From NCBI GenBank assembly GCA_013433145.1, contig CM024190.1:8098120-8162119 (forward strand): a stretch of DNA of 64,000 nucleotides, given 5' to 3'. This document shows, piece after piece, positions 13,001-40,054 of this stretch (positions within the stretch are counted from its first letter, which is position 1; each line of letters opens with the position of its first letter). The notes under the pieces were generated by a model, which worked only from the letters and a program-made list of their open reading frames with translations, was not told the origin of the DNA and searched no databases. The stretch is from Ascaris suum. Its lineage: Eukaryota > Nematoda > Chromadorea > Rhabditida > Ascarididae. The position numbers were made by a program, and so were the translations under genes.

Positions 13001-16000
13001 CACACTTGCATCCGCATAACTTGCAGGATGCGCTTTTGAAGGAAGCTTCAATTCCTTGTGTATATATAAACAATACTAGCTTACCGATGAGCTGAGCATG
13101 CCGAACATGAACGCTTCCTATTTCTTTCATTCATTCGATCCATTAAACCATAGAAACTGAATCAATGCAAAATCTGCATCTCCAGTCTGTTAGCCTTAAC
13201 TGATTCGGCCAAATTCAGTGCACTTGTCTTAAACACACTCATATTTAGGGCATCGATGACCTTGGAAGAACAGTGCGTAGGTCAAGTCCGCAAATGAACA
13301 GCTGCTGACAGAAAAAAAAATCGATAATGCAATCGCATCCAAGCATTGGTCATTCAATTTGCAATAGGGTTTAAACGAATCGAAGAAAAAGCGCACCTTC
13401 ATCAATAATCTGGGTGCGTCCAGATGGCTCTGAGATCACTATTTTGGCTCCCTCGAGACGCACTTCGAAACCAGGTGGCAGAAACGTGTTGAATCCAACG
13501 ATCAGGTTAGGGCGGCCACGGAAGAGGCGTGAGACACGGCGGATTACGCCCGGAGTATCGATCCTACAGATACTCAAGCTGTGCCTTGTTTATTTATAAG
13601 ACAGACGATGAAACGCTCTACATTTAGAAAACACTTTTTCGATTCTTCTGAAGACCGACAAACAACGCAGTCTGTTTGCATGCAAGTCCTAAACCTTTCA
13701 TAGAATGTTACCTCTCATCTTGTGCACATGAAGAATAGAAGCTCTTTTTAGGTGCCAGGATCCAATAAGCCTTTTTAGGTGCGACTATTAAAAATTTTTT
13801 TATGTGCAAGCAATAAATAAGCGTTTTCTCGGTGCGAGTATTAAATAAGCCTTCCCCAGTTACGAGCATTAAATAAGCCTTTTCTAGATACGACTATTGA
13901 AGTCCATTAGCGACAACAATTAAAAATATGTTGCAGAGTGATCCCCACATATCAGCAAGGTACACCTTACAGCGCGCGTCCCCCAACAGGTTTCATGAAT
14001 CGTACACACAAATAACCTAATGAAACATTTGCACAACACGTAATAAGTAAAAAGGATGACGATGAACCCAGTATAAACCTTAATCTGCTCGCTCATCCGC
14101 TGGTATCGACCTTACTATGTAATCATCATATAAATAGGAGTGAAACCTGCTGAACGGAAAGCTTGATGATTTTGTTTTGATTGCATTCCCGCTAACTGTT
14201 GTGAAATGGATACCACTAGTTGTTGTTACTAGACTAGATGAAGTGATAAGAAGTATGATTGTACTATTGAAACAAGATTCCGCGGTATCTTTCTGATAAA
14301 AAAAAGTCGGGTGGAAACCGAAATCTCTCTTAGTTTGCATAGGTCAAAAAATATTGGTTGATAGGCTTTCCCGTTGCATTCGAAATTCTATTTTTACCGA
14401 GCTACTGATATATATGAAATGCACCCGACTTCAGCCCACCTGAGCGGTTGCGAGCCAATGCCTTCGGCCATTTACTGGCCGAAGTAAAGTTCCATGGCTT
14501 ATCACCACTAGGTGGCTGCGTATTGTTGGCTGCATCCAATGCAAACCTTTGAATACGCCGAACTATATAAGGAAAAAAATTGCGTCTCAGTATTTAAACA
14601 AGAAAATTTACTGAAAAAATAAATAACTGAAAATTTAAAAAAAGGTAGAACAAGAAAACTGAATAAGAAAATCCACTAGGGCGGAAAATGATGCACATCT
14701 CAACTGAAAATGGAAACATTCATTCCTATTGCGGTAAAAAGCGGCTGAAGGTGAATAAGAAAATCGACCCGTTTTTACAAAACACCACATAGCATAGTTT
14801 ATTCGCACTATCTCGACCATCATCATATAATTTAAAAACGGACTTATATTAATCAAACAGCTTTACCTTTACCTTAACAAATTCGATTGGCGTATTTTAA
14901 GATTTATCAGAGTTTGACGTAACGCTAAACAGCATTACGCATGAAGATGAATCTAATAAAGCCTGGCAAAGAGTAAAAATAATAAACATGAATAAATAAA
15001 TAAACTCACGTCTGCGATTTAAAATCCTTCATGATATCCAAGAAGTCACTGTATACTTCAGGAGCTTGCGAAAACTGCATTTTCACTTGGTCCAGATAAG
15101 AAAGTGCGTCCTCTACACGCAACCTCTGAAGGATTGGCAGTTTTACTTCCATCAGCAACCATCATCTCACATCTCTTCAAATTCAGTTACCTCAAGCATT
15201 CTTTCTGAAAGGGGCACCACCACAACCTGCTCGAACAATTCTTTCATATGTAACACTTTTTTGAACTCCTTTTCTTTTTCGCGCATCACTAAGTCCAGTT
15301 TTCAGGGCAATCACATCGCTATCAAACCTTATCGAGTAGAAAGGAGCGAAATGGAAAGAAATAACTAGACATCTGTATTTCTCGCTAATCCAAAAAACTG
15401 CAAAAAAGCCCAGCCATTAAACCTTGCTCTATCGACATATAAGTGTATACAACGAGTACTAAGAACGAACCCGTGTGTTGCCACGTGTCGGTGTGTTGCA
15501 AGTGGCTCGAGGTGCCTCGTATCGTTGATATGGGTCCACCATGGCGTAGTTCTGCGAGACGTTCATGGGTCTGAAAATTTCTCACATTTTTAGTCCACAT
15601 TCTACCATACGCTAACGCCGTCACATCAATAAACAAGTGCTTAATGACTCTCTAAAGGACGATTCTAAACCCTCAATTTCTTGAAAGGAACAAGCAAAAA
15701 GAGCATTCATTAAGATTATCATGAAGATATTTACATGAGAAATAACAAATAATATTCTTGAAAAGGTAAAAATTTAGGTTCGCTTCGAAACTAAGAAAGG
15801 TTCGTTCTCATAAATTGCTTCGTTGTTGCCACTTTGAGCTAAAAAGGATCAACATCACAATGCCCTTCAACAATATTTATAAATAGTTTGATGTCCCATG
15901 ACGAGGACACAAGAGAATTTCAATTTAGACAAAGAACTGGCTAAAGGAAATGTAATTTCCAATTCAGCAGGGAAACGCCAGTAGGCAATTTCACAGTGAT

Positions 16001-16296
16001 GGTGGTACCAAGAAGCGCATTTTGAACAGCGGAAATTTAAGAGTAAAGAAATGCTTAGACTTATAAACCTGTAAGTGATGCGTAACGCTTCAAAGAACGA
16101 TAATCGGAAAAATTAACTTCCGATAGGAAAATGAAACATACGGTGTCCGTTGCTGGCCGAAAATCATAGCTGGTGGTGGATGTGGTACAACGGAACCAGT
16201 GAGATGAGAAGACGGTAAACGAACTCCGCTACTGCTGCTATTGCTACCGCCATTTGTTGACCCCTGACGAGGGGGACAATAAGGCGGTTGGTCCAT
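1035..16296 (-). CDS. sin-3: SIN3 transcriptional corepressor, 5' and central part (3' end beyond the window)
   Basis: Nuclear scaffold of the Sin3/HDAC corepressor complex. PAH domains bind repressors, and the middle region binds class I histone deacetylase. Exons, all minus strand, that join in consistent phase: 16142-16296, 15471-15570, 15010-15125, 13397-13563, 12215-12549, 11541-11630, 10615-10797, 9840-10019, 9335-9433, 8569-8687, then a gap, then 6302-6519, 5343-5509, 4551-4806, 4020-4275, 2891-3000, 2206-2367, 1178-1251, 1035-1133. Visible landmarks: PAH1 (LSYLDQVK, then IDTPGVI and FNTFLPPGF), PAH2 (INYVNKIK, then FLEILHCYQ and FSQFLPDA), an Ala/Pro/Thr-rich linker (9840-10019), PAH3 (FFDKVRKVL, NNFLRCL), the HDAC-interaction region ([33 protein letters not shown]) and the Sin3 C-terminal domain ([23 protein letters not shown]). 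About 960 codons are placed. The last ends in phase 2, so the gene continues off the left edge. At least one exon finishing PAH3 lies unplaced between 6520 and 8568. Confidence 0.95.
5643..5653. repeat. poly-G tract, 11 G, in a sin-3 intron
   Basis: A run of 11 G within a longer purine-rich stretch (about 5625-5665), in the sin-3 intron between the exons at 5343-5509 and 6302-6519. Confidence 0.95.
8988..9005. repeat. poly-G tract, 18 G, in a sin-3 intron
   Basis: An uninterrupted run of 18 G on the plus strand lies between the sin-3 exons at 8569-8687 and 9335-9433. It is the longest of about ten such tracts in the window. Confidence 0.98.
13737..13899. repeat. 28-bp minisatellite in a sin-3 intron
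   Basis: About six diverged units of 24-28 bp occupy the intron between the sin-3 exons at 13397-13563 and 15010-15125. The best copies begin with AATAAGC at 13764, 13816, 13844 and 13872. The last three are exactly 28 bp apart. Each unit has the form AATAAGCCTTTT, then GGTGCGA or a variant, then TATTAA. Confidence 0.75.
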
Positions 16297-16308
16297 CCGG
16301 ACAACTGC
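16297..16308 (-). promoter_or_regulatory. probable spliced-leader acceptor and 12-nt leader of sin-3
   Basis: On the minus strand a TTTCAG acceptor ends at 16309, and the start codon (16294-16296) follows 12 bases later. No coding frame is required upstream. This arrangement is typical of nematode trans-splicing and was the reason for choosing this start. An ordinary upstream 5' UTR exon is the alternative. Confidence 0.5.
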
Positions 16309-19300
16309 CTGAAACTTTAACAGAAATCCTTCAAATTTCTGCAAAAGAATGCAAATAATTTTAAGATCGGACGTTTCTGTTGGTCGTACAGCGATGGCAA
16401 CCGCGTGTATCAAAACATACGCACTCATAAATGAATTCAACAGAAGTCAAGTCTTTTTTTAATCCCTTGATTGCATCTTACATCCTCTCCACAGGGGGGT
16501 CTTTCCCTATTTCTAACTGCTCTTACCTGTGCACGGCTCGTCACAATCAATCGCTACCTTGCTAGTGGGCATCAATTTACGCGCATAGCAATTTACGTCA
16601 CCTATTTATGGTATGTGAGGTATTTGATGACGGGAACTGCAACTTTTAAAGCAAAACTAAAACTATGATTGCCGCTGAAAACACCCGAAATGCGCATCTT
16701 CAAAAAACAGGCGAATGAAAGTTTTTAAAAAAAAGGCATATCACGTGCTAATAATTAGCAATACGCAGCCATGCTTAAGCAGCAATGCACAGATCAGTAT
16801 TCCGCGAATCACAATGCAGTGCTCGGTGCCCAATTCTAGATATAACTAATGCGAATGAGGTGGCAATGGCTCACAATAATATTAAGAGTCCATCACAACG
16901 ATGCCATAAACATCTCATCAAGAACGTATGTAAGGGGTGGAGGTTGAATTTTTTTTCCCCTCATACACGACTTAAAAAAACCATTAGGAAAAAATAAAGT
17001 TGCTGCTCCTTCGCAAGATTCCGAAATACCAATTTTGACAGCAATTGGTGGGTGGTATAGTGCTATATCTTTTTCCACTTTTAACTTAATTAGTTATGTA
17101 ACACCGATTAGGATGGACTGCAAAAGCGCATCGAATTTTTCGCTCTAAGATGATAAACCAAACGATCAACGAAAGAATCGGTGGGAAGGAGATGGGGTAT
17201 TCAACTAAAAAACCGAAATCAAAGCAAGTAGTTAGCAATAGTGAGTTCGGCCAACGATACCTCAACAGCTCAATGAAATACTGCCGATGATGAATACTGC
17301 TGCCACAGTACCATATCGAACTTCAAATCATTATGGTGCGTGCTCTTTTTCAGCGCAAATAGCATCTGTTAAAACGACCACACACACACAGAATGCCTTA
17401 TCAAAGATCTACGACAAATCCAATCAGGCTCTCGGCTTGACTGGAGCCTAGAATGCGCATGAGATTGTGTGCAGATGGGCTAAACCCAGTTTCAATAAGA
17501 CGTCTCGTTCAACTCACCCCGGACCTGGAATGGAATGACTTCAACGCATCTCCAAATAGTCATGATTTAAAAAAAAAGGTGGGCTACTTCTTCATCCTCG
17601 GTCACCACCAGAACTGGGATCGGATTCAACGCAAATTCGCCATTGAATATGACCGATGTTTCATTATCTGCATGATGGGGATAAAAAATGAACGAAACAA
17701 TCGACTACAAAAATACATGTCTAAGAAGAAATATGAAGCAAATGGTATATTGAAACACCGACCGGCGCCTCCTGTAACAACACATTACGGTCGCTCTATT
17801 TTCTTGAATAATACATGATATTTCAAAGAGATTTCTTGAAAGTGTTTAGCGATCTCAACTCCTCTCATTCATTAATCTTAGTGCGACCGCTTTTCTGATG
17901 TGTGGAGAAACTCACCGAAGTGGAGAAGCTCGTTTACTATGAGCAACGACAAAACCGAAACGATTAGAAACATACCTACACATTGATTAGCAAGTAAGAA
18001 CACTCGAAAACAATTAGGAAAGTGCTAAAATGTTGGGCAATAGATCTTATTACAGGACAATAGCACTTTACAAAACTGCAGTCATCAAGAACGCCAAATT
18101 AAGGTACATGATTGTTGCTAAGATTTTTTGTTATGCGTGAAAAATGTGAGTCCTAACCCCAACTCCCACCTCCTTCGCTCTCCTCATCACCCACCATACC
18201 ATAAACCGAAAAAAACCTTCCATCCTCCCATCTCCTTCACAAAAAAAAGACCCTCCCCACCTCAAAAATCATGGCATTTCGCGCCCGAACCAGATAAAAG
18301 CAAGCCGGGGCGAAGCGATCAATGTTCGAGCAACGACCGAGTAGCAAAATTCGTTGCGTTCGTTACCGTAATGTGTCATGTGCGAACCACTTTCATAGAA
18401 ACACTAGAGATGACATGTACTTTTGACTATGCAAAATCTCGCTCGTGAAAAACGTCGTGCGACCTCATGTCGTAAAAAATTCAAAGAAATTAAGGCAAAC
18501 GAGAATGACCTCAAGTTATGGCCATCGAAATAAACCAACTCTCACCATTTAAGAGTATACAGTCTCAATTCATGTAATGAGGTGAATAGAAAAACTTCCT
18601 CTAAAAGAACGCGTAATATTTAACGAATAATTCAACTTCATTAAAGCTTTACTGACTAAGTTTTGATGAAAGCAAACTGACGCACATATTTCCGCAACGC
18701 CCAGATTATGAAGGAACTACCCAAACTAAAGCTATATGGTTTTTAACCTGTGTCGCAGTTGTCGAGAGACGTCACCTAAAGTCATCGCATAGCCTGGTCT
18801 TTTTCGTTGCTTAGGTGTGAAAGCGGGATGGACGGGGAGTATATATCATTCCTATTTCTGCTGGTAATATTCCTGTTGTATCTGTGGCCGCCGGCTGTTC
18901 TGACTCCAACATCGGCGACGTTGAAGAGGTAGACCGACTGTGAAATGTGAAGGTACAGATACTAGGAGCGTTTATTGTAGAGCACCAAGGCTCCCAGGAA
19001 CACGTAGAACAGCGATGGGTAAACGAGTGAAGGAGGAAGACTCTGGATATGGGAACTGTCGAATGAATATTGGCAAATGAAGAAGACCGCCTCTGACGGG
19101 CCGAAGCCCGACTTATATAGGCCTCGGATATCGCCAGGGGCAGCACAAGAGCATATAAGTCGATCAATGACATTATGCGAAGAACAGTGAACGAGAATCG
19201 ACTATACGAATAAAAGTGATCACTGCAATCCTAGATCACAAGTAGGTATCTTCGGTTGGCATCGTAATGTTGGCCGGATTTCTTAAATGAAGCAACACAA

Positions 19301-19381
19301 AATTTGCTCTACTTATATAGTGTCTTTTCGCCATGATCACTATCATCTCTGAGATTTCTTGTGTTTGCTTCACCTTTTTAG
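16309..19381. other. divergent intergenic region between sin-3 and the nhr-23 side
   Basis: No recognisable gene. It should hold the promoter of sin-3 (minus) and possibly of an upstream nhr-23 transcript (plus). A 121-codon plus-strand open frame lies at 17453-17818 and resembles no family I know. A more GC-rich block lies at about 18.80-19.17 kb. It holds a 120-codon minus-strand frame (18811-19173) and a TATATAAG motif read on the minus strand near 19.11 kb. The stretch 18150-18260 is strongly C/A-rich. I see no RNA gene here. Confidence 0.5.
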
Positions 19382-19383
19382 AA

Positions 19384-19446
19384 ATGACCGACGATCTTGT
19401 TGAGAAACGACACCTGTTGCAAGTTCAGAACAGTGATGGGGTTTCG
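19384..19446 (+). CDS. candidate trans-spliced first coding exon (nhr-23 long isoform or another plus-strand gene)
   Basis: A CACCTTTTTAG acceptor ends at 19381. An ATG follows after two bases and opens a 21-codon frame (MTDDLVEKRHLLQ...) that ends exactly at a strong GTAAGT donor. Acceptor plus immediate start plus donor is the usual shape of a trans-spliced nematode first exon. It ends in phase 0, while the first zinc-finger exon of nhr-23 (26060) needs phase 1. It therefore cannot join that exon directly, and an extra exon would be needed between them. The assignment to nhr-23 is inference from strand and position only. Confidence 0.4.
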
Positions 19447-20322
19447 GTAAGTCGTCGAGCGATTGCTTTCTTATATCGCTCGCATAGGTCAACATCGTCA
19501 ATATATGTAAATCTCTGTATTGTAGGTATTTCGACCTAGCAATTTATGGCAATTGCGCGTCACATAAGAATTTGATCTTATAGAAAAGTTCTTTTTTTGT
19601 CTCAGCTTATTAATGATTCTGATAGAGTTTTTAATGCTCTTTAAAATGTGCTGAAACTCGTCTTCCGAGTTTTGTTTCCTTACGATATATTTTCACATTT
19701 GAGATGTTTTCATTACTGAGTGACCAGGACCGCATCGCTCGTTGGGGAGGCGCGCGGTCTCTCTCCGTCTTTCTCGTGTGCCTACGCTTGTGGCTATGTG
19801 CGTCGACCCCATTGCAGTTAAGGTCGGCACTCACATATACACCTAGTTGTTTCATTATGTCTCGCGTACGAAAGAATATACGATTGGATTTACTCGGAGC
19901 TTATTATTTCAGCACTTGTTGAGAGAGTTGGGAGTTCATCGGCTGATGAAGTAGGCATCCACATTGTAGTGCTTTTATGACATACTCTCATCATGTTTTG
20001 AAATATTGTGGTCAATGGATACTATCGAGATACTTGAACAAAAAAAAAATGCAACAATTTTTCATTAAGGTAGATATTAGAGAAGTTCCTATGGATTATT
20101 TCGTCTTAATTTTAAAGAAAAGCTTCGAATGTTCGGCTAAAGCCTCAGTTATTTATACCGTAAGATTGCCGAAGGATCTTCCGAGGCCCTATTTAGCAAT
20201 CTTTTCTTCAATTAGATTTACCTGTTTTAAATAATAAATGAACTAGATTACTGATACAGCCAATTTGCTTAATTCCTTTGCTTTTCATATTTTCTCCGAA
20301 GTATGACATTATTTCAAAATAT

Positions 20323-20408
20323 GAAAGACGATATTATTTCAAACGCTCCTAAAATTTGACATAATTATATGTCATATTTTAGGAGCGTTTGAAATAATAT
20401 CGTCTTTC
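20323..20408. repeat. 86-bp near-perfect palindrome
   Basis: Two 41-base arms (20323-20363 and 20368-20408) are reverse complements with a single mismatch, separated by the 4-base loop ATTA. The arms begin GAAAGACGATATTATTTC. As RNA it would form one long hairpin, and as DNA it could extrude a cruciform. No open frame of note overlaps it. It may be a small foldback (MITE-like) element or a hairpin RNA source. Confidence 0.9.
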
Positions 20409-22970
20409 TAATGTATGTATTACTTGATAGATTTAATTACTTATATAATATAAATTTGTTGCATTTTTGCATGCTTATTATCTATGTAATTTTCTATTTT
20501 CCTTTCTGGGATTTTTAAACGCATAATTGTATGTCCTCTTTATGGCATTATAAAAGCATATTATTGTCGTTAGGCCTATTGTTCTAGCTCGTTTCTTCAT
20601 TTTTTTTTATTTTCTATGAAATTCTATTTTTTCCTCGCTTTGTTTTGCTTATATTATTTCACTTTCTGAGATACAAGATATAGTAAATCAGTCTATTTTA
20701 CGTTGTACTATGTGAAGCTGTATGTGAGCGTTACAGTATCATTATCGCATTGCGCGACACTAGCAGCAAGGCTGAAACTTGAGCTGCTGGGGTTTGAATC
20801 TTGAGGCATTTCTTTCAACAAAAAAAAAATTCATTTATGAGGTGGAGCTTTGTATAACATAAAGCAGGCATTGTTTATTGGCGTCGAATGCTCATCAACC
20901 GTGCTGCATGATGTGTACACTAGAATATTGGTCACAGTAATCCCTCATAGCGATGAACATCTTATGTCAACGGAAATGTCCACTAAGGAAAAGATATTGG
21001 TCAGTGAAATAGTCTACAGTAAGCCGGTAGTGAAGCACTCGCATGGCAAACGAAGGGTCGTTTATTAGCATCTCTTTGTGGACAACCCTTTCACTGGACA
21101 TTAGGGAATGGTTCGTTAGTTTTTTATGATTCTGAGCAAGAGTAAAAGTTGACCGTACCATAAGTTGTTAATCATCAACAGAGTCGTTTCTTACCAGCTA
21201 AAATTTATTTTCTCGCAGGTGATAGCAGTTCTTCAGTTGTGAAAAATTCATAGCAGAAAAGCATTTCTAACCGAGTTTGTCTAGCAAAAAAACTGTGCAG
21301 TAATAAAAGTGCTTTTTCGTTGAAAGGACTCGTTTTTTGACAAAATAAGACTTGTATTAGCATGGTACCTAAAATTATTACAATCATACGTAGGCATAAA
21401 TACTCAAATGCTGCCTGCAATTGGGGAAAGGGTAGGGGAGAGGGCTGGGGAATTTATCGACGAGCAGGCCAACAGGCTCATCTTTGCAGCGTTCAAGGAA
21501 ACTGTTAACATGATTTTAGCTATCATTTTCGGTCATATCCCTTTGTATAAGGCTACTGTGCCATGGACATTTTCGCCATTGTAGAAACGTCTACTGTGAA
21601 AGTGTTCTCTTCGCATTCTCTTGGCTCTGATACCTATGGCACAAAAGCTTCTCAGTGCTATTGTCTTTCCGTGCAAGTATCGTTAACGAAGGTGTTTGAT
21701 GGCTCAAATCTCTAATGATCAAGGTCTCGAACTCAGGTTGCGCCTCGCGTCTCTGCTACACAAGAAGATCGCCAATGAATGAAAATTAGAGACAAGACTG
21801 AGAGCAATAACTAAAAGGCAGTTTTTGTAGAGATTAATGAGTTAACATCAGCTGATTTAGGCTATTTATTTATCGGTTTATCCAGATGCGGCTTTCACTT
21901 TCAGGAAGAGGTGAGCGGTTTGGGCTTTTGGCGTTTTCTGGAGCAGGCTTGGAGTAGATGCAGTTTCATTGGTTCACTTTTATGCAGAACACCTAGAAGT
22001 GGTTTGTGGTGGCTGACCGCTATCCGCATAGGCAATTCAGCATATGGCGTTAGGTAATCATTACATACGCCACTTGCTTAAGACATTAATTGTTACTCGT
22101 TTCTGGAAATGCGATGTTAATATTAAACCGAATTCATGGCGACATATTTATAGAAGTTGTCAGATTATAAAGCACGTTATGGAATTGAGAGGCATCAACT
22201 TTCACCTGAAAATATCAAAAACTTTCTACAATTTGCGCAAAAGATGTTGAACTTACATTCTTAGCCGCAACTTAACTTTACCTGAATCATTACTTGTATT
22301 TTTGCTTGTGCCAGAAAAAAAAAACTTGTTGAATTGTGCGGAAAATGTATTTGGCGTATATAGACGTCTTCTATTGCCAAGCGGTACCATGGGTATAGCA
22401 TTTTTTCATCGTTACCTTATTCTCAATTTGACACGTATAATTTTCGTTCCGTTATTTCAGCCCTCTTGCATACGTAAGGCAGCTCTCTCACTTTGTTGTA
22501 AATCAGTTTGGACTGACGATTTTTGGGCCGTGAATATTAGACTCCTCAAAACAGCCATTATAGTTTGTAAATTAAAAGAATAGATATAGTGGCATCCAGT
22601 GGCTGGAACTTCCGTTTTTTTTTAACGAAATGAGCACTAACTCAATTTGCAACGAAAAACTCAAAGTATTTTTAGGCGTAAACTTTTGCAAAAGAAGAAA
22701 AAGCAAGTAAAAGATTTGTGTACGTGAACTTAGGTTTTGGAAAGATCAAATGGCACTTTTTTTTTGCTAAATATGTCAAGTTCTTTAAGTTCTTAAGTTC
22801 GATCTTTGCACAAACTTTCAGGTGAAAGTTTGTTCATAGCGTAAGGGTTGCTCATGTCAGCTGTCTCTTACAAAGGTATAACACTCGATTTTCTAGCTTA
22901 GGTTCGAATTCAGTTTGTTATATTCTTTGGATGAAATGCGAAGGGAGATGAGGAGCTAAGAAAGCTAAGT

Positions 22971-22987
22971 GGGGGGGGGGGGGGGGG
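22971..22987. repeat. poly-G tract, 17 G
   Basis: An uninterrupted run of 17 G on the plus strand, upstream of the main nhr-23 exons. Confidence 0.98.
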
Positions 22988-23689
22988 AGGTGTGGGAAGA
23001 TGAGAGAGCGAAGGGACGAGAGATCATGGAAAGAGACGATGTCTTCAGCCGTTTACCTCAGACAAAGTATTTGCCGAAAGGTGGCTGTTAACATCAGTGA
23101 ACAGCCGCCAGTTCCGTCGTTGTGAAGACCAAAGTGTCGCAGAGTGACGCATTGAACCAGCACAGTGACATGTCCTTGATGCAATTGTTTATACAACAGC
23201 AATCACCTCATATATACTCATGGGTTATGTTTATAATGGAAATCTTGTTTTATTGAATTTTTAGTAAATCACTATTAATACATTTATTCGAATTACCTCT
23301 CCAACAGGACATCATATGATACCGTATCAAAAGGCAGTCGGCTAGTTACATGATGAAGTTGCGGATGTGATGTGCCATAAGATATACATCCGTTCAAGAT
23401 CTATGAACAGTCTGTATAAATCGAGCTTAAGGCATTCCTCCGATCTTGCATTCTTGCATCTTTGTTAAATCCAGGTGGCGCATTTAGTAAGCCAAAGGAA
23501 TGTTTCAATGAAAACTTGCAAGGTTTGAGAAAATCGAATTTTCTTTGAATGCTATCACGAGCAAGGCATATGACTTTCTTTCTTCTCAGCTCACTTTGCA
23601 TGCGTGACATTGTATTATATCGTTCACCAAGAGCATATAAGGTGAGGGCCATCTCAGCGTCTTTGTATGGGAGCGTAGGCGAGTATGGA

Positions 23690-37599
<13,910 letters not shown>

Positions 37600-37723
37600 G
37601 TTACCACCACCGCTAGTTCTACACATTTTGCCTACCGTTGAGACGTTTACCATTAAGTTGTTTGTCACACCTAACTGTGCATTGCAATCTATGAATGAGT
37701 TAAGAGGTGGCGAAAGAAGGGCA

Positions 37724-37738
37724 GGGGGGGGGGGGGGG
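37724..37738. repeat. poly-G tract, 15 G, just after the nhr-23 stop codon
   Basis: A run of 15 G beginning 125 bases after the nhr-23 TGA, on the sense strand and probably within its 3' UTR. Confidence 0.98.
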
Positions 37739-40054
37739 AAATGGTCGGATAATATTTGTGGCAGGCGTTAAAACAAACCATGCGGTTGGCGTCGTAATTA
37801 AAGCACGCACAATGTACGGTGATGTCAAGGTCGCTTTTTAATCCCAAACGATAATCTGGTGCTCATGTAATTAATTTAATATGCTCCATGCTTACCTGCG
37901 TTTAGCAGACACTTCTTATACCAAATATTCACTTGAGCCGAGTCTTTCTTCGTTGTTTATTTGTTTGTTTTTCTCATATATTGGTGGCGATATTCTCTCA
38001 ATTATTAAAATTGGTTTTTTTAAGACAAGATGCGATTGTTAATGAAAATTTTTAATGATATTTATAGCCGACTGAAAATAATGAAATGAATGCAAAAGTG
38101 ATAAATTCGTCGGGAGAATTCAGTGCAGCAAATATCACCGCCATTTAATGTGCATTCTGCGGAAATTAACTAAAAAAGGTTTTGTTGTTTTTGTTGTCGA
38201 GTCTGTGGTTCTGCTAAAGTAGACGTGATGCTATTTTCATAAATGGATGCCAATAGTGTAGACAATGAATGGCGCTGCTAAATTTGTCTCCTGTTGGATT
38301 TCCGGTGGGGAGATGCTCATAAAGCTCCCAGAGATATTTTGACTGGGGTCGTGCTGGTTGACTGACTCAGTTGCTGTATGCGCGTACAAAATGCGCCGAG
38401 TGCATAAATAGTGCCCTTCAGAGAGAGAAACCATGAGAAATTTGAAGGGAGAATGGATTTATGGAGCGAGCGATAGTTTGAATAATACAAATGTTTATCG
38501 AATTAGGTCAGCAAGTCGGCCGGCGGCGCCAACCGACTGGCACCACACAGAAACAACTCATTCGCTTTGTCATGACGGTGGAGATGTCGTGCTGCATGTA
38601 CACCCGCTCCCTCCGAATGACTGTGGCTAACACAAACGGTTCCCAACGAAAATATTAACAGGCGGAGAATCGCACTCAAATCCAAATAGGTGGACATGAA
38701 AGGTGTGTCGTACCTCCAACAATCCTTCCTTCTTTGTAGAAAAGTGGATATCATAACTGATTAAGAGGATTCTGAGAAGCCAATATTTCTCCCGAATACC
38801 GCAACGGAATTTTGAAGGCAGCACAACCCATCATGCGCATTGTTATGTGTCGTGCACTTCGCAGCGCAATATTTTCTTTCCGTTGTACAGTCCACTAGAT
38901 ATATACAGTTTTCAGCCACACTTTCAACTTCGAAATCATTCCATTTGATTAATCATATTTATTTTTGAATTTTTCTGTCTCTCTCGACCGTTCATACGCT
39001 TTATTTGCTCTAGATTACTTCCGATGTGTTTGTATATATTTCTTATTCGTCTTCAAACTTAATAATCCTCTTCAAACTTTATGCGTTTCCTCTCGTATTG
39101 CGCTCTCAGACTCCCCGAAAACTACTCATTTCGTTTTTGAGAGTTCTTCGAAACTCTCTCAATAATAAAAGGAATCTATTTTTGATGCAATCTATTTGTA
39201 TATACTTATCGACGATATTTTCTAATCGTTTTTTTAATCGCACAATCAAATATTTACCAACAAGGAAAACGAAACCTAAATAGATTTCAATAAACGACCA
39301 AAGAAAACATATCGATAACAATGAATTGTTAATTCCAATAATTAAATTAGTAACAACTAAAATTAATTAAATTAATAAAATTTGAAGACGTTGAAATAAT
39401 AAAAGACAACAACTAAAAATTCCAATAATTTATCGCATCGAAACAGTTGTTGGTTGGATTGGTGCTGATTTCATTCATTTCTTATATCGCATCAACTCCT
39501 CAAATACTTTTTTTGAGTAATAACACATTCAAAACCCCAAAACAAACTCAACAACTTCATGCGTACTAGTATTACTGCCATGACGTTAATCCTTCTTTCA
39601 ACAATAAATAGTTCTTCTCAAGCTGTGAAAAACTGTTTACCGCCAGCAAGGGTTGAGTGACAACTGAATTCCCATAGAGATTTCCGGTGGCTTGAAAAAT
39701 TTGCAACACCCGAAAGATTTAACCCTTTGTAAGGTAACCGAAAGTTATTTACTTTAACAGGCAAAAGAACTCCGCTAAGAATTTACATGCCGTCTAGATC
39801 ATTTAAAATTTTGCAAGCAAAACATCTCTTCTAAAGTCAAAACCTAGTTGAACACATTACTTATCTTAGTGATGTCTAACAGTAGAAACGGGCAGATACT
39901 CTGCACGCGCCATCACAGGATCGTAATAAACTCACTCATAAAAACGTAACAAAGTAAAACAAGGAGTCAACAGAACGACTGCAGTTAAAATATTTAAAAT
40001 CGACGTTCGAACCAACGAATGCAGACGGATTTAAGACCATTGCTACAATTTGTT

